A stretch of DNA of 64,000 nucleotides from Monocercomonoides exilis (lineage: Eukaryota > Preaxostyla > Oxymonadida > Polymastigidae). The notes below the pieces were generated by a model. That model was not told the origin of the DNA. It worked only from the letters and a program-made list of their open reading frames with translations, and did not search any database. The stretch spans positions 499,001 through 563,000 of the forward strand of contig LSRY02000003.1 in assembly GCA_001643675.2 (NCBI GenBank). The letters run 5' to 3'. A program made the position numbers and the translations under genes. Positions 48,047 through 60,036 of the stretch are shown here, piece after piece. Positions within the stretch are counted from its first letter, which is position 1. Each line of letters opens with the position of its first letter.

Positions 48047-49588
48047 ACGGCATTGTATATGTAAGTTAATTATATTTCGTTGAAATTAACTTACCCAGCT
48101 TATCCTTATGAATTATTTTTATTTTCTATCTATTTTATTATGTATAAATATAGCGTGGGTATGAGTTAAGTTATTTTCTTAATCTTCTTCTTCATCTTTG
48201 AATGGAGTATATTTTTTGTGTATGTCTTGTGAGGTCAGAAATAAGCAGATATTTGTCAATTTTCTTTTCTTTTTATTTTCAAATGTCATTTGTTGAATCA
48301 CACTAAAATTATTATGACCATCACGATAGAATATTTATTTTTTTGAATAAATTTCTGAAAGTATTTGCAAACGCATTGCCATTGTTATTATTTGATACTT
48401 TTGATTTGAAGCAGATAACAAGGCAATGAGAATTTTAAAAATTGGAGATTTTTTTAAAGATCATTTCAAAAAAAATTCTAAAAAAAAAAATCGATTGGTG
48501 AATTAAAGAATATATAACAAAAATGATTTTTCATAAAGTGTTTGGGTTTTATGATTATTGTCGATGTATATTACATTCACAGAAAATATGGTGCATATTT
48601 TATCTTGGCCTCAAAAATTAATCTCAACCCCTTTTTTTTGAAACTTATTTTAGCTTTTTTGATTTGTGAAAAGGCGAAAAACAAAAACAAATTAAATAGA
48701 CTTCTTGATATTTTTGTTTTTCAGAATTCTGTTGAAAAATTTTATGAAATTTTTATGTTCAAAAAAATAATCGAAATTTTCCTTTTTTGGACCCAGATCA
48801 AAGACTTGCTGATTATTCAGCAAATATTTCATACTGAACGTTTAAAGCCACAGCATCAGCATTCCACATTCATGTATTATTATTTTTTCTTGTTTTTAGC
48901 ATTATTAATTTTATTTTTGACCTTTTTTTTCTTATTTCACTGTTTTAGCTTAAAACACAATATTTCATTTAAACAAGTGTTTGTGTCAAATTTTATTAAA
49001 ATGAAAAAAATAAATAAAGTCTTAATTATCGTTTATTTGTATTAAGCATTGAAATGAAAAGGAACTTCTCAAAAATTTGTACTGATAAGCAAGTCTATGT
49101 GATTTTTTTGTTAATAAAATTATTAAACATATACAAACAAATAATTATTTTAACATACAAGAATCGTTTTATTTTAATAATGTTTATTTATCATTTCAAT
49201 AAATTTCAAAACAAATTTATATGTGTCCTTGAAATCGTGTTTTTTGAAAAAATGTGTGAAATGAGAAAAAGTGTAAAAAAAAACAAGTTGAGAAAGTTTT
49301 AAACAACTAAATTATATAAATAATAAACGATGTATTATGATTTGAAACCTAAAAACTTCTAATAAAAATTATTCGCTGGAAAAGCAGTAAGTCAATGATC
49401 AAAATACAAAATTATTATTATCCTCGATCTTTTTGTGAAACATGAAATATTGAAAAAAAAATACTGAAAAAGGAAATTAAAACATTTCAAACATTTCTAA
49501 TTATTTTTAATTTAGTGCAGGCTTGTGTAAAGCGAAAAGCATTACAAATAAAAAAAGGTCTTGATAAAATCATAGCCCTTATAAAAAT

Positions 49589-49629
<41 letters not shown>

Positions 49630-50838
49630 TTTGTTTGTTTGAATCATTTATTTCATTTTCATAATGTTCAATATTCTTTTCTGTCAAATATCGTATTTTT
49701 TTAATTTTTTAACTTCCATATTTTCGACATGGGGCAAAATTTTTGAAATTATGAAAAAAACTGAGATTTGTTCCAAACTTTTTCTGAAATCATTTCATAA
49801 TGAATCAATCGTAACAAAGCAAATTATTACAGAAATATTTGAAAATTGAGAAAAATATTCGTAAATATTGAATGAAACAAAATTCATGAAGCATAATATT
49901 TTGTCCCACGTCAGATTATAAAAAACTTGTATTTATTTGTGTGATAATTTTGGAAATCATAATTTTTTCGGTGTGTCAGTTTTCAAAGATTGTCGGTTTA
50001 ATAAAAGAAAATTTCAATTCAAAAGTGAAAAAGCATGATAACTGTTTTTGAAAGCAAATCCTTTAACCGAATTGTGGATAAAAATGTCTTTAATAAGCAT
50101 TTTCACTTTTCAATGTTCATTTTATAATATTCAAGTGAAATTTTTGAACTAAAAATTTTGAAAGAAAAAATATGCTTTCAAAAATAATCACCCATTTGTT
50201 AATCATTTTCATTTTAATTTTATTAGTCAATAAAAAGAACGTGCATAAAAATAACTTAATTGCAAAATCGTCAGTCAGTTATTTTCAAAAAATGAAGAAT
50301 GTGAAAGAAAAAATTTAAAATTGATATTCTGACAAAAGCGAAAGATGAAACAAAACTGTTATTTTTCAAATACCATTTTTCTTATAATTTATTTTCTGAA
50401 TAAAAGTTTATTTAAAAAATTCACTTCCTTTTATAAAGTGAGATTTTTTTGGAAAAAATTTTATTCAATTATGGTGAAGCTTTGATCAAAAAAGCTAAAG
50501 ATATTTAAACTGTAATTTATTATTTAAATTTCAACAAAAAATGATAAATATCACAAATAAATTAAATTTGACTAATTGTTTTTCAAGTGATTAAATCACA
50601 GACTATTCGGTATTCTTTTTTTAAAGTCTTGAGTTTTATTTCATTTCATGATGACACCTTTTCGCATCTTTTTTTGCATTGTTTTTTATGGGGCAAAAAA
50701 AATATCAAAAGAATTTTACATTCAGTGCTGTTTACAATTTTCTTTGAAAAGAAACCAAAACAGTTTTGCGTATTTATTTATTTCTGTTGTTCAAAATTTT
50801 AACAACAAAATTTTTATTGTTATTTTTAGGAACAAGTT
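48047..50838. other. 2.8-kb intergenic region, AT-rich, repeat fragments
   Basis: No gene supported. The open frames at 48,542-49,045 and 49,054-49,302 are Phe/Ile/Lys-rich as expected from AT-rich DNA by chance. Dispersed-repeat copies lie at 49,939-49,978 and about 50,080-50,199. GGGGCAAAAT-type MITE ends occur near 49,731 and 50,691. Confidence 0.55.
49591..49628 (+). repeat. T38 homopolymer
   Basis: 38 uninterrupted T followed by TTTG repeats, compatible with the poly-A tail of an old retrocopy on the minus strand or simple slippage. No retroelement body is seen next to it. Confidence 0.9.
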
Positions 50839-53800
50839 ATGAGTTCAAAAGATGTACAATCTGTTTCAAGCTCCATTGTCGCAGAAAGAAATGCTGTTCC
50901 TTACGCACGATTTAATGTTTTCGATCATTTGTTTGGACTATCATTTATTTATTGTTTTATGAACATTTTAATTGAATTTCTCATGTTTTAGGTTGTTTTC
51001 TTTTTTTCATCCTTATAAATTGGTTTGCAATGCTTTATATTGTTGAGTTTTTTCATAAATATTTTTTAAATAGCATTCAAGGCAAATATCGGATTCAGTG
51101 ATTATTGGAATTTCAATTTTGCTTGCTTTCCAATATGTTTTCGTTCCCCTTCGAAGAACTGATATACCTTTTCTGCACTTTACGGATGTATACCGAAAAA
51201 TTGGGTATTAAATTTATTTATTGTTTGATTTCAAACATTTGCTCCATTAGATTATATTTCGACCCTTCGTTTTATTCACCAACTTTTTTATCATTTGTAA
51301 TTTTCTTTGCACTAATGGGAACAGCTTTGATTCTTACTGTTGCACTTGGAGTTATTGTTTGTCTACTCGCAAAAAGAGAAGGAGGAGCACCCACTGCCCT
51401 CCATTACGTTAGCGATAAACTTGGAATGCTCGTATCAGTTACATTTGTTGCACCTTTCTGCATTGTTTTTTCAAAGCCTTGGGCATGTCTAATTCAGGAG
51501 GCTGTATCTCCAATAAGTGAGAACAACAATTTTACGTATTGCAACCCAACTGCTCGCATTCCTCTTCTTGTTTTTTCAGCCATTTTCCACATATCTCTAT
51601 TCGTATTTTCTGGATTATATCGATGCTTGATCTTCAATGCAAACTTGCGCTCGGCAAATCTCAACAGCACACGATGGGGCGCAACCACGTGCTTTGCCCA
51701 ATCTTTGGCTTATCTCAGTTCCTTTCTTGTTACAATTCTCATCGAGTTCCATCCAACAGTATCTGCTGTTATCCACACAGCAGTCTTTGCTATCCTTATG
51801 TGCTTCGAGGTCATTGTCCTTCCGCAGACAACGCCTCACTCCAACTCTTTGTTTTCGGCAATTTATGGAGCAGCCTTTGGATCGGGGATTGTGTCGCTTT
51901 TGATGCCATTTTGGAACACTCTCGCAGCAAACAGCACATCTGAAGGCAATAAGCCTCTGACTGTTTTGAGTGTCATATTCTTCTACGTGTCGTTGGTTGT
52001 TATCTGCGCAGTTTTTGCTGTATGTGCTGGACTGTTAGCATTCATACGGCACAGAAGACTTGCTCTTATCAAGCCTGTCTATTCACTTTCTGAGCAGCAT
52101 TCCAAGACTCTTCCTCATGAAGCTAATGCTACATATGATTCTTCGTCCCAGCGCAATCAGCTGGCACCTTTCAAGCACAATAAAAATATCATGAAGAACA
52201 AGAAGAAAGAAAGTAGCTTCAAAAAAAAGCCAATTGGCCTTCAAATTGTTATTGACGGTGCAGTTGTTACACATTTATTCAGCTCAGATGTTATGCCTCT
52301 ATCTCACTCGCAATCACACTTGCATTCTTTACCCTCTTGCCAATCTCCAAGCGCCTCTTCACACACACAGGTTGCTTCTTCGCCTTCTCAAAGCATCCAT
52401 TTCTCCACTCCCACTCAAATGTGCACACCGCAACGAATTTCATCATCTTCTACGCCTTTGCCATCATCATTGCCTTCATCCACAACTTCGCCGACTCCTT
52501 CGGTCTCGTCTTCTTTGTGCCCTTTGCCTGCTCGTAATATTGTTTCCTCATCGAGCAACCCTTCCTTCGACTCAGTCTCTCCTTTCATTGCAAACCAAGT
52601 CGGAATCATCAAAGCCATCCTGCGTTCGATCAGCAGTCCGTCTGCAATTTGGACTAAGATCAGCTTTTTGTCTGATCCAACATTCCGAAATCGACAGGAT
52701 GTGGTTGAGTTTGTGGACAATCTGTTCATCGCAGCGCTGAAAAAGGAGAAGTTCAGCGCGCGTTCTGATCTGATAGTATCGTACTCTCTTTTCCTCTCCT
52801 CCTTCATGAGCATCCTCCGCCGCCCGAACGCCCTCGCCACACAGCTGCAGCGCGCCTGTGAACAGTTCCCCAGCTGGGTTGATCGCTGGATGATATACGT
52901 GAAGTCGAAGGAGATGGAAGCGCTCATCCGGCAAAGAGAAAATTTCACTGGAACAGAAGGCGCCATTGGCAAAGGAAGAGGCTTCTCAGAGTTTGGCAGC
53001 AGTGCATCGTTTGTGTCTAACTCTTTTAACATTCGCATCCAGCTGCAACAGGCGGCGAAGAACGACGAGTTCAGCAAAGCGCACATGTTGCGCGTGTGGT
53101 CGCTTTTGTCACGGCGTTCAGTTGACATGCCAAAAGTGATGAACCACATCGTCAAAGCGCTGAAGTATGCACGCGATTCAGAGAACATTTATGTGCGTCT
53201 GTTGGAGCAGTCACCAGACAATCCGAATGTGATGCGGCGGCTGGCTTTGGTGCTGAGAGACGTCTACTCTGATGATGAGACAGCAAACAAGCTGCTACAC
53301 GAGGCAGATGAGCTGGAGGAGACGAATGACATGGAAGAGCTGCTGTCAGTGGGAAACAACGAGGACAATGAACCACTGCCAACAGCTGACGGAGAAGGAT
53401 TGGAGAGCACGTGGGGAAGCGGGGCAAGTGGAAGTGCGAATGACGCAGACGATAACAGCGATGGGGAAGGTGAAAGAAAAGAAAAGCAAGGAAAGAATGC
53501 AACAAATGGAATTTCAGTGAACTTTGGGAGTGGAGCTTTGAAAAACAAAAGTCAGTCCACGCTAAATGGCAAGTTGTCGAATTCTCCTTCTCAAGAAAAC
53601 ACCATAGCCGACGGAGTGCATCAGAATGGACATGACAGAAAATTGAGGAAGGCGAAAAGAGGGGAGCTAAAGAGAAAAGAGAAGGGAAGCACCCGACGAT
53701 CAAAAAAGAACTGGCTTGACATACTCACAAAAGATGAAAAAGAAAAATCAAAAATAATATTGAAGGCGTTAGTGCCAATTTTATTGAATGGAATCGGAAT

Positions 53801-56552
53801 TGCGGGTATCTCACTTTTGGTGTCCTACTTCCAAATCGATTCCCAATTCAAAGAGTCGACTGACTACATGGAAACTTCTCGCAAATCCATCAGGCTCAGC
53901 ATCTACCAGAGCCACATATTGTGTTTACTTGCGCAGTCACTGAGCTCCTTAGCAAACGCATTATCAGCGCCTACAAGCAAAAACATAGACACAAGCGGGA
54001 TGGCAAACCAGGCATTTGACCAAGAGTCCTTCGAAAATCAGCGGAATGAAGCGAAGGAGACGATCATTAGCCAGTCGCTGCTTTTACCAGAGCTGTTTAC
54101 AAGGACAGCTGACAGCTCAGCGTGGAAAAGCGACTTTGCCTCGTTTGTTATCTGTTTCATGGACAGCGCACAGGACAATCTGATGAAGGAGTTTGTGACA
54201 GAGAACTTAAACTTGATCACTCTCATCAAATGGTCTGAGGACATAGCACTGGATCTGACAGACAACAGCGTGAAGTACACAGATTATCGTTCTCTCCTTT
54301 CGTTCTTATACAGAGGCGCTGCTTGTTACATACTGAATTCTCCATTGTCAATCTCTTCAGAGCTGGAAACGCTTGCAATGGATGCCTACTTCAGAGTGAA
54401 TGACATATCAAAGCACAACCTGATAATGCTGATTATTCTGCTCGTGTTCTGCATTGCCGTCCTGGTATGCACCACCATTCTGCCAATGATCGTGTTCATC
54501 CGCATCGTCATCAGAGAACGAAAGAAGGCGATGCGGCTGCTCTGCACAATCTCTGCTGAATACGCCTCGAAAATGGTGGAGCGTCTCGAAAGCTCTTCAA
54601 ACGGGCATTCGCACAGCCATCAAGACACAATTACTCCAACAGAAACAGACGTATCGTTTACAGATGGTGTTGCAGATGATGCAACAAAGAACAGCACATC
54701 TTCTCTGCAAATTGCAATTTCCATTGACGAGAATTACGAAACTTCGCAGGCGATTCCCTGTGCTACACCCACTTCAACAAAACAGTTTCGGTTAGCTTAT
54801 TATTCACCGAATAACGCCTCAGCAGATGCATTTTGTAACTTCCCTGCTAAACATCAACAGAACTCTTTTGTTTCTCAACCATTTTCTGAACAACAACGGA
54901 ATCAAATGTTGCCAAATCCAGATAAGCAGAAAATGAGGAAGAAAGCAAAGCAACTGACACCTAAAGAGTTCAAGTACGAATTGGAGATGTATGGAAAGGG
55001 GAAAGCGAAGGAAAATCGAGAAAATGAAGAAGAGGAGAAGGAGGAGAAAGAGCGTATTGCACAACAGCGCATTGAGGATATGGATGAAAAACTGCGTGTG
55101 CTTGGAGGAGTTGTTCCGTCCTCTGTGAAGTTGCAGCTGATTCTTGGGGTGGTGCTGCAGATTTGTCTAGCATGTTCATTTTATGCTGTTTCAATTGTTG
55201 CTATCACAGGCACCAGCGACCATTCAGGGAAGATCATAATGAGTGGATACCGCCGCATTGCGCTGAAGCAACTTTCAGCACTTGCCTCGATGGTTGCAGG
55301 GAAGATCATGTTTCCTGTAGCTGATGAAAGTGTATTCTTCAAGGATCCAACTTCGTCATCGCCTGCCTTTCGAAACTCGACTTTCATGACAAGCTTGGAG
55401 AATGTGAAGAGCACGCTGAGTGTCCAGATGCAATTCATCCAGCTGATTTCGAAGCGCTTTCTGGTTGGCTCGTCAGAAGGGGCTGTTACATCAGACGAGC
55501 GTCTGGACTCCATTGTGATCACAAGGACACAAGGAACAGATGCACTCATTGACGAGATTATGGTGGAGCCAACGAAATGTCTTCTGATCAACCGCACTTT
55601 GTGTGACACAACAACACCTGGCGAGCGCATGCCTGGCGTGCCTTCTGAATTCAACGGGCTTTCAGAGCTGGTTGAGCGTGCAGCGACTGCTGTGTCAGAA
55701 CTTGTGAAGATTCCGGACGATGAGTTGAGTCTGAACGATATTAATTATCTCTTCATAAAGGGAATGACGTTCTTCGATGCAGAAGATGCGCTGGTTCGGA
55801 TTGGAGACGAGCTGCAGAAAAAGGCGAGCGATTTTACTTCGAGTTACTCGACCGTTCTGCTGGTTGTGTTCATCTCTATCGCAGTGCTTGCATCTGCCGT
55901 TGTAGGGATTTTTATTTTGCCAATTCCAGTGCATATACAAGCAGTGATGCAGCAGACAGAGGCGATTGTGGAAGTTGCCTGCAGAAGGGAAGTCGAAAGT
56001 GTGAAATGGAGCGAAGATCTTGCTACGTCTGTTGCGCGCATTGATGATGCACATTATGTAATGGTGGAAGGGATGAGGCAGCTTGTTGTGTTGGTCAACA
56101 ACAACGAGCCACACGAGAAGGTTCAAATGCTTCTTGATCAGCTGCTGGTTGTTACATTTATTCACTTCTCAGACGAGGAGAAGATGATGCTTTCGTGCAA
56201 ATATCCAAAGAAGCTGAGAAACGAGCATCTGATGGCACATATCCAGCTGCTCCGAAAGTTTGTCAACTTTATCGACAGGGTGAGCACTCGTCGTTTGCCA
56301 GCGACAGAAGTTGTCCTCTTTTGTTCAACGTGGATTGTCAATCACATTCAGTCACTTGATGCTGAATTGTCTTTGTTCTTGCTACAAAAGGGCGACCAGA
56401 ATGATCTGAATGGAGCAATTGATTTGAGCCATTTCGAGATGCCTGGCTCAATTGAAGCGTGGCTTGATAGCGATCAAGCCCCAATGAAAGAAAAAATGAT
56501 TTTTGAAGCAACAGTTGACAACGCAAAGAAAAGATGCAAATTTTTGATTTAA
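50839..56552 (+). CDS. TmcB-like polytopic membrane protein with C-terminal hemerythrin domain, four exons
   Basis: Exons 50839-50930, 50992-51022, 51074-51204 and 51251-56552 join in consistent phases: 1851 residues. The N-terminal third has about eight membrane spans and resembles TmcB/TmcC-type proteins of protists. Residues of about 520-760 are helical and TPR/HAT-like (SPDNPNVMRRLALVLRDVY, ANKLLHEADELEE). Two sensor-like modules follow, each a span, a 200-odd-residue outer part and a second span. The C-terminal 180 residues form a hemerythrin domain with all seven ligands: His1686, His1723, Glu1727, His1744, His1748, His1783 and Asp1788 (DAHYVM, FIHFSDEEKM, EHLMAH, NHIQSLDAEL). Spacing matches bacteriohemerythrin closely. 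It should bind a di-iron centre and O2. No cyclase or kinase output domain is present. Confidence 0.85.
55960..56530 (+). other. hemerythrin domain (di-iron, O2-binding) at the C-terminus
   Basis: Ligand spacing here is H-37-H-4-E-17-H-4-H-35-H-5-D. In Methylococcus bacteriohemerythrin it is about 36, 4, 15, 4, 36 and 5. The domain directly follows the last membrane span and a short helix (VEVACRREVESVKWSEDL), the arrangement seen in bacterial chemoreceptors such as DcrH. Confidence 0.88.
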
Positions 56553-56940
56553 GTTTCATATTTTATAATTGTTACAAGCAATGAAAAAAAGAACTTTCTT
56601 TAATTTTATTTCAATTATTTTTTTGATTATGTTGTTACAATTATCTTTTCAATAGTATTCCTTTTTATTATCTTTTTATTGTTATTAGATTTTATACTCG
56701 TTAATCGTTTTCAAATTTAGTTCTTTTTTTCTTTAAATGAAAATCGAACACATTTTTTTCGCTTTATATTCATTTCCAGTTTGTTGAAAATACAACTTTT
56801 GTTGTATGATTTTTGTGTTTCGGAATTTGTTTTTCCAATATAATTTACAACTTTTCTTTTCTTTTTTATTTGAATTTATTTACAAAGGTTTATTTTTTGG
56901 TAATATCAAAATGAAATGAAAGAAAAAAAGAAATTATGTA

Positions 56941-56944
<4 letters not shown>

Positions 56945-56988
<44 letters not shown>
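56945..56988 (+). repeat. T44 homopolymer
   Basis: 44 uninterrupted T about 390 bases downstream of the hemerythrin gene stop codon. Confidence 0.9.
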
Positions 56989-57030
56989 CTTTTGATTTCT
57001 TCAAAGAAAATTTTGTTGAAAAGAGAATAT

Positions 57031-57236
57031 GGCTGATCCTTTTTGAAATATAACTTTTGTTTGAGTTTTGATCAAAATTTTAATCTTAATGGGATTTAGA
57101 AAAACTGAACTAAAACTGATAATACAAACTGTTCATAATGTTATTATTGCAGAAACAAAAATTCTCCAAAAGTCTTATTGATGCGAAATTTGAGATCAAA
57201 ATTCGAACGAAAGAATGATTTCATAAAGGATCAGCC
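57031..57236. mobile_element. MITE with GGCTGATCCTTT ends
   Basis: Inverted ends GGCTGATCCTTTTTGAAAT at 57031 and ATTTCATAAAGGATCAGCC ending at 57236 differ at one position. About 206 bp, AT-rich, no coding capacity. Confidence 0.75.
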
Positions 57237-57998
57237 ACAAATAGTTCATGATATAATTAAAGAGAAACAAGTTTATTGATTAGAAAATTTTCATTAGTGA
57301 CTTCATTAATTTGAACAAAATACAAGATTATAAATAATTACCAGAAAAATTTCACACAAAATGGAACTTTTCAAAATAGAATTTAACACAATGAGATAGA
57401 TTTGGGTAATTATTTTTGAATCCATATTTTTTCAAACAAAAATATCGGTATGAGTCTTCACTTTAAATGCAGATTAATCGATACTGAAAAGTTATAGCTG
57501 CTCAAAAGATTGTTTTTTTAAATACGTTCTCGAATATCGTTTTTTCAAACAATTATTATGTTTTTTTTCACTTCGAAAGAATAATTCCTCTTCCCAGAAA
57601 CAAAATTTTAGGATTGCTTACACCCCGAAAAAAGTTATGATTACAAAAATAATCACCCATTTCGTAAAATGATGTTTCAAACTCTTCTAAAAACTTGTTT
57701 CGTTGAAACTGATTTCAACTTTGATAATTTTTTACCAAATAGGGGAAAGAAGGAAATATACGTGCGGACGCAATATATTTTTTGAAAGAAATCAGAATAT
57801 CAATTAATGTGCAAAGAAAGAAAATTTTTCTTCTTCACTTTCAAGCCCTAATGATTCTTCCTCAGTTTCTTTTCCTTCAAAAATTTATTCGATTTGAGCA
57901 ATTTTGGAATCTTTTTCTTCGATTTCCTTTTCTGAAAGATTTTCTTCTGTCGGTTCCGCTTCTTTGTTCTTTACGATAAAAAGCAAAATATCTTGCAT

Positions 57999-58424
57999 TT
58001 ATTCTGTCATAATAGTATCTTCTTTGAACACAAATAAATGATCTACAATCAATAACTTTCTAACTCCATGCTTAAATGTCGATTTTCGCAATGTTCCCCA
58101 CAAGCCCTCTATCGTATAGGTGCATGCACACGTAATGGGATCTGCAAATTTTTTAAAATGGGAAACAGTTTTGTGAGTGAAATCGAATTATTCCAAAGTG
58201 GAGTATGCTTTCCACTCGTCGCTCATAATTGAAGTCCCACTTCGAATTGTTTCCAAAATGATGGGAAGAAAAGTTTCCCTTTTTCTGAAAGGCACAACTT
58301 TCACTAAACGAGAACCAGCTCCCTTTCACTCCAACCTCTCAACTCAACCAAATATCGATTAAAATTCCTTTCTTCTTCCCCTCTTATATTTTCTTCTTTT
58401 CAACACAGTCGCATTTATCTCAAC
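57999..58424 (-). pseudogene. dead ISXO2/Merlin-type DDE transposase
   Basis: One minus-strand frame, read through stops, gives VEINATVLKRRKYKRGRRKE, then LVKVVPFRKRETFLPIILET, IMSDEWKAYSTL, FDFTHKTVSHFKKFADPIT, TIEGLWGTLRKSTFKHGVRK. This is the ISXO2-like domain of Merlin (IS1016/IS1595-type) transposases: VEIDET, SDxWxxY, TVNHSxxFVDP, TIExLW. Four internal stops are present (one after RRKE, two in the next 12 codons, one before FDFTH). The first catalytic Asp is Asn. The second Asp (SDEW) and the Glu (TIEGLW) remain. A Glu/Lys-rich tail may continue to about 57,780, and the N-terminal part is lost. Confidence 0.82.
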
Positions 58425-59126
58425 CACTTTTCGTACTCCTCATTATGTTATATGTTGAAAATACCAAATCTCCATAATTGAAACTCTGACTCTGCTGCTA
58501 AAGAATTAAACTGTTTTTTCATCAACTCCTGACATTCTTGATGTTAAATTGGAATTGAAATATTCTTAATTCTTCAAAATGATTCAGAAGAATTTTTGAA
58601 ATCCCAATTTTTTCCAATAAAAAAAACGTTTCATCATATACACTATTTGTCCTGTTGCATTTAAAACTACACCTATTAAAGGTATTCTTTTAGAAAAATC
58701 GCAAATACTTTATTTTCAAATGAAAAAAATTTCATATGTGTGATTATTTTAGAATTCATAACTTTTTTCGGAATTTCAATCTTTTAAATGTTGTTTGTCA
58801 CTGGGAAAATATGTTGAATTATCATGATATGGGTGATTATTTTTGAAATCACATTATTTCATTCATGTTATTCGATTCGAATATTTCGCTTGAACATCCA
58901 AAAAAAGAACACTGAAAAATGAAAAGACAAACAAATGACATCATCATCTTTTGTTGAGCAAAAACATTTGTCAATGATACAGTTGTGAAGAGTTCAGCAT
59001 TCAAAGACAAAATCTTTTCTCAAAGACAAATTACCCTTGAAAAATCAACACCCCTAAAAAAGTTATGATTTCAAAAATAATCACACATATATTTCATCAA
59101 AGCCATTTCAAAAACTAATGTTTGAG
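58425..59126. other. intergenic, AT-rich, clustered dispersed repeats
   Basis: No gene. Copies of the GGGTGATTATTTTTGAAATC repeat family lie at 58,735-58,772, 58,827-58,860 and 59,048-59,088. The left part may contain further decayed transposase sequence. Confidence 0.5.
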
Positions 59127-59134
59127 CTTAAATT

Positions 59135-59495
59135 GGCATAGGTCTAAATGCGCTCCTTTTGCAAATTGCGTTTTTATTCATTATTATTATGATGAATTAA
59201 TAGTTGATAATTATTTAAAAACTTTTTATGGACCGATTTTTCGAAAAAAATTTTTCTTGTTGAAAAAAATGATTTTTGAAAAATGACCCATAAAAACATG
59301 AATTTCATCGAAAAATATTCAAATTGAAAAGAAAACGTGATTTTTGGACATCCAATGAGTTTTTATTATAATATAAATTTATTTTATTTGTTTATTTTCA
59401 TCACAAAAATATTTATCACAAATAAAAAATTTAATAAAATATCTTTGATCAGACCCACAATAAAATTTGACACAATATGAAAAGTTGATTATGCT
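59135..59495 (+). repeat. left 361-bp terminal inverted repeat
   Basis: Reverse complement of 61788-62148. Preceded by the CTTAAATT target duplication. Confidence 0.92.
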
Positions 59496-60036
59496 TTTTT
59501 GAGCGATTATTATCATATTTTTCATATATTCTTTTATAAGCAATATTATTAAATAATATAATACCTTTTAATGTTAAACATGCTTTAATTAATTCGATAC
59601 TTTTGTTCAATCGTTGATTTTATTGTTATTTATCAACTATGTTAAGTGTATTTATCAATAACTCTAATCATTATTTGATACAGATTTATCTGCTTGTTTG
59701 CCTTTGAAGTTGAATGTTTTTCAATTCATTATGACATCTCATACTCTTTTTTTTTTGGATTTGTAAATATCATTTACCTAAAAGATAAATCAACACTGAA
59801 ATATCTTGATTTTAATTGAAAAAAATTTGTCATGATTATTAAACAAAGCAATTTCTTTCTCTTTTTTTCACTAAAATTCTGTTTTTTCATTTTTCTGCCG
59901 AAATAGTGCATTAATGAATAATAATATTTTAATATTATTAAATTTGCAAAAATATAGAAAGAAAATAACAATTAAGCATAGCTGTCAGTAATCAAAGATA
60001 TTGATTTAACTAATTCAGCAGACAAATCACTTCGGT

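Larger units (their letters stand above)
56553..57998. other. intergenic, AT-rich, with T-tract, MITE and dispersed repeats
   Basis: No gene. It contains the T44 tract, one MITE (57031-57236), a dispersed-repeat copy at 57,621-57,660 and a diverged one near 57,403-57,436. Minus-strand 57,780-57,998 reads as a Lys/Glu-rich continuation of the dead Merlin transposase. Confidence 0.5.

Noticed and set aside
48542-49302. Two Phe/Ile/Lys-rich open frames downstream of the B56 gene
   Set aside because: Composition is what AT-rich DNA gives by chance. There is no domain, no plausible intron structure and repeat fragments lie nearby.
51105-51250. Start of the hemerythrin gene at the TTG at 51105
   Set aside because: That reading passes through an intron (51205-51250). 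Three upstream exons from ATG 50839 join in phase and give a membrane-protein N-terminus.
57782-58362. Plus-strand short open frames 57,782-57,979 and 58,177-58,362
   Set aside because: They are antisense to the minus-strand Merlin transposase remnant, which explains the sequence better.
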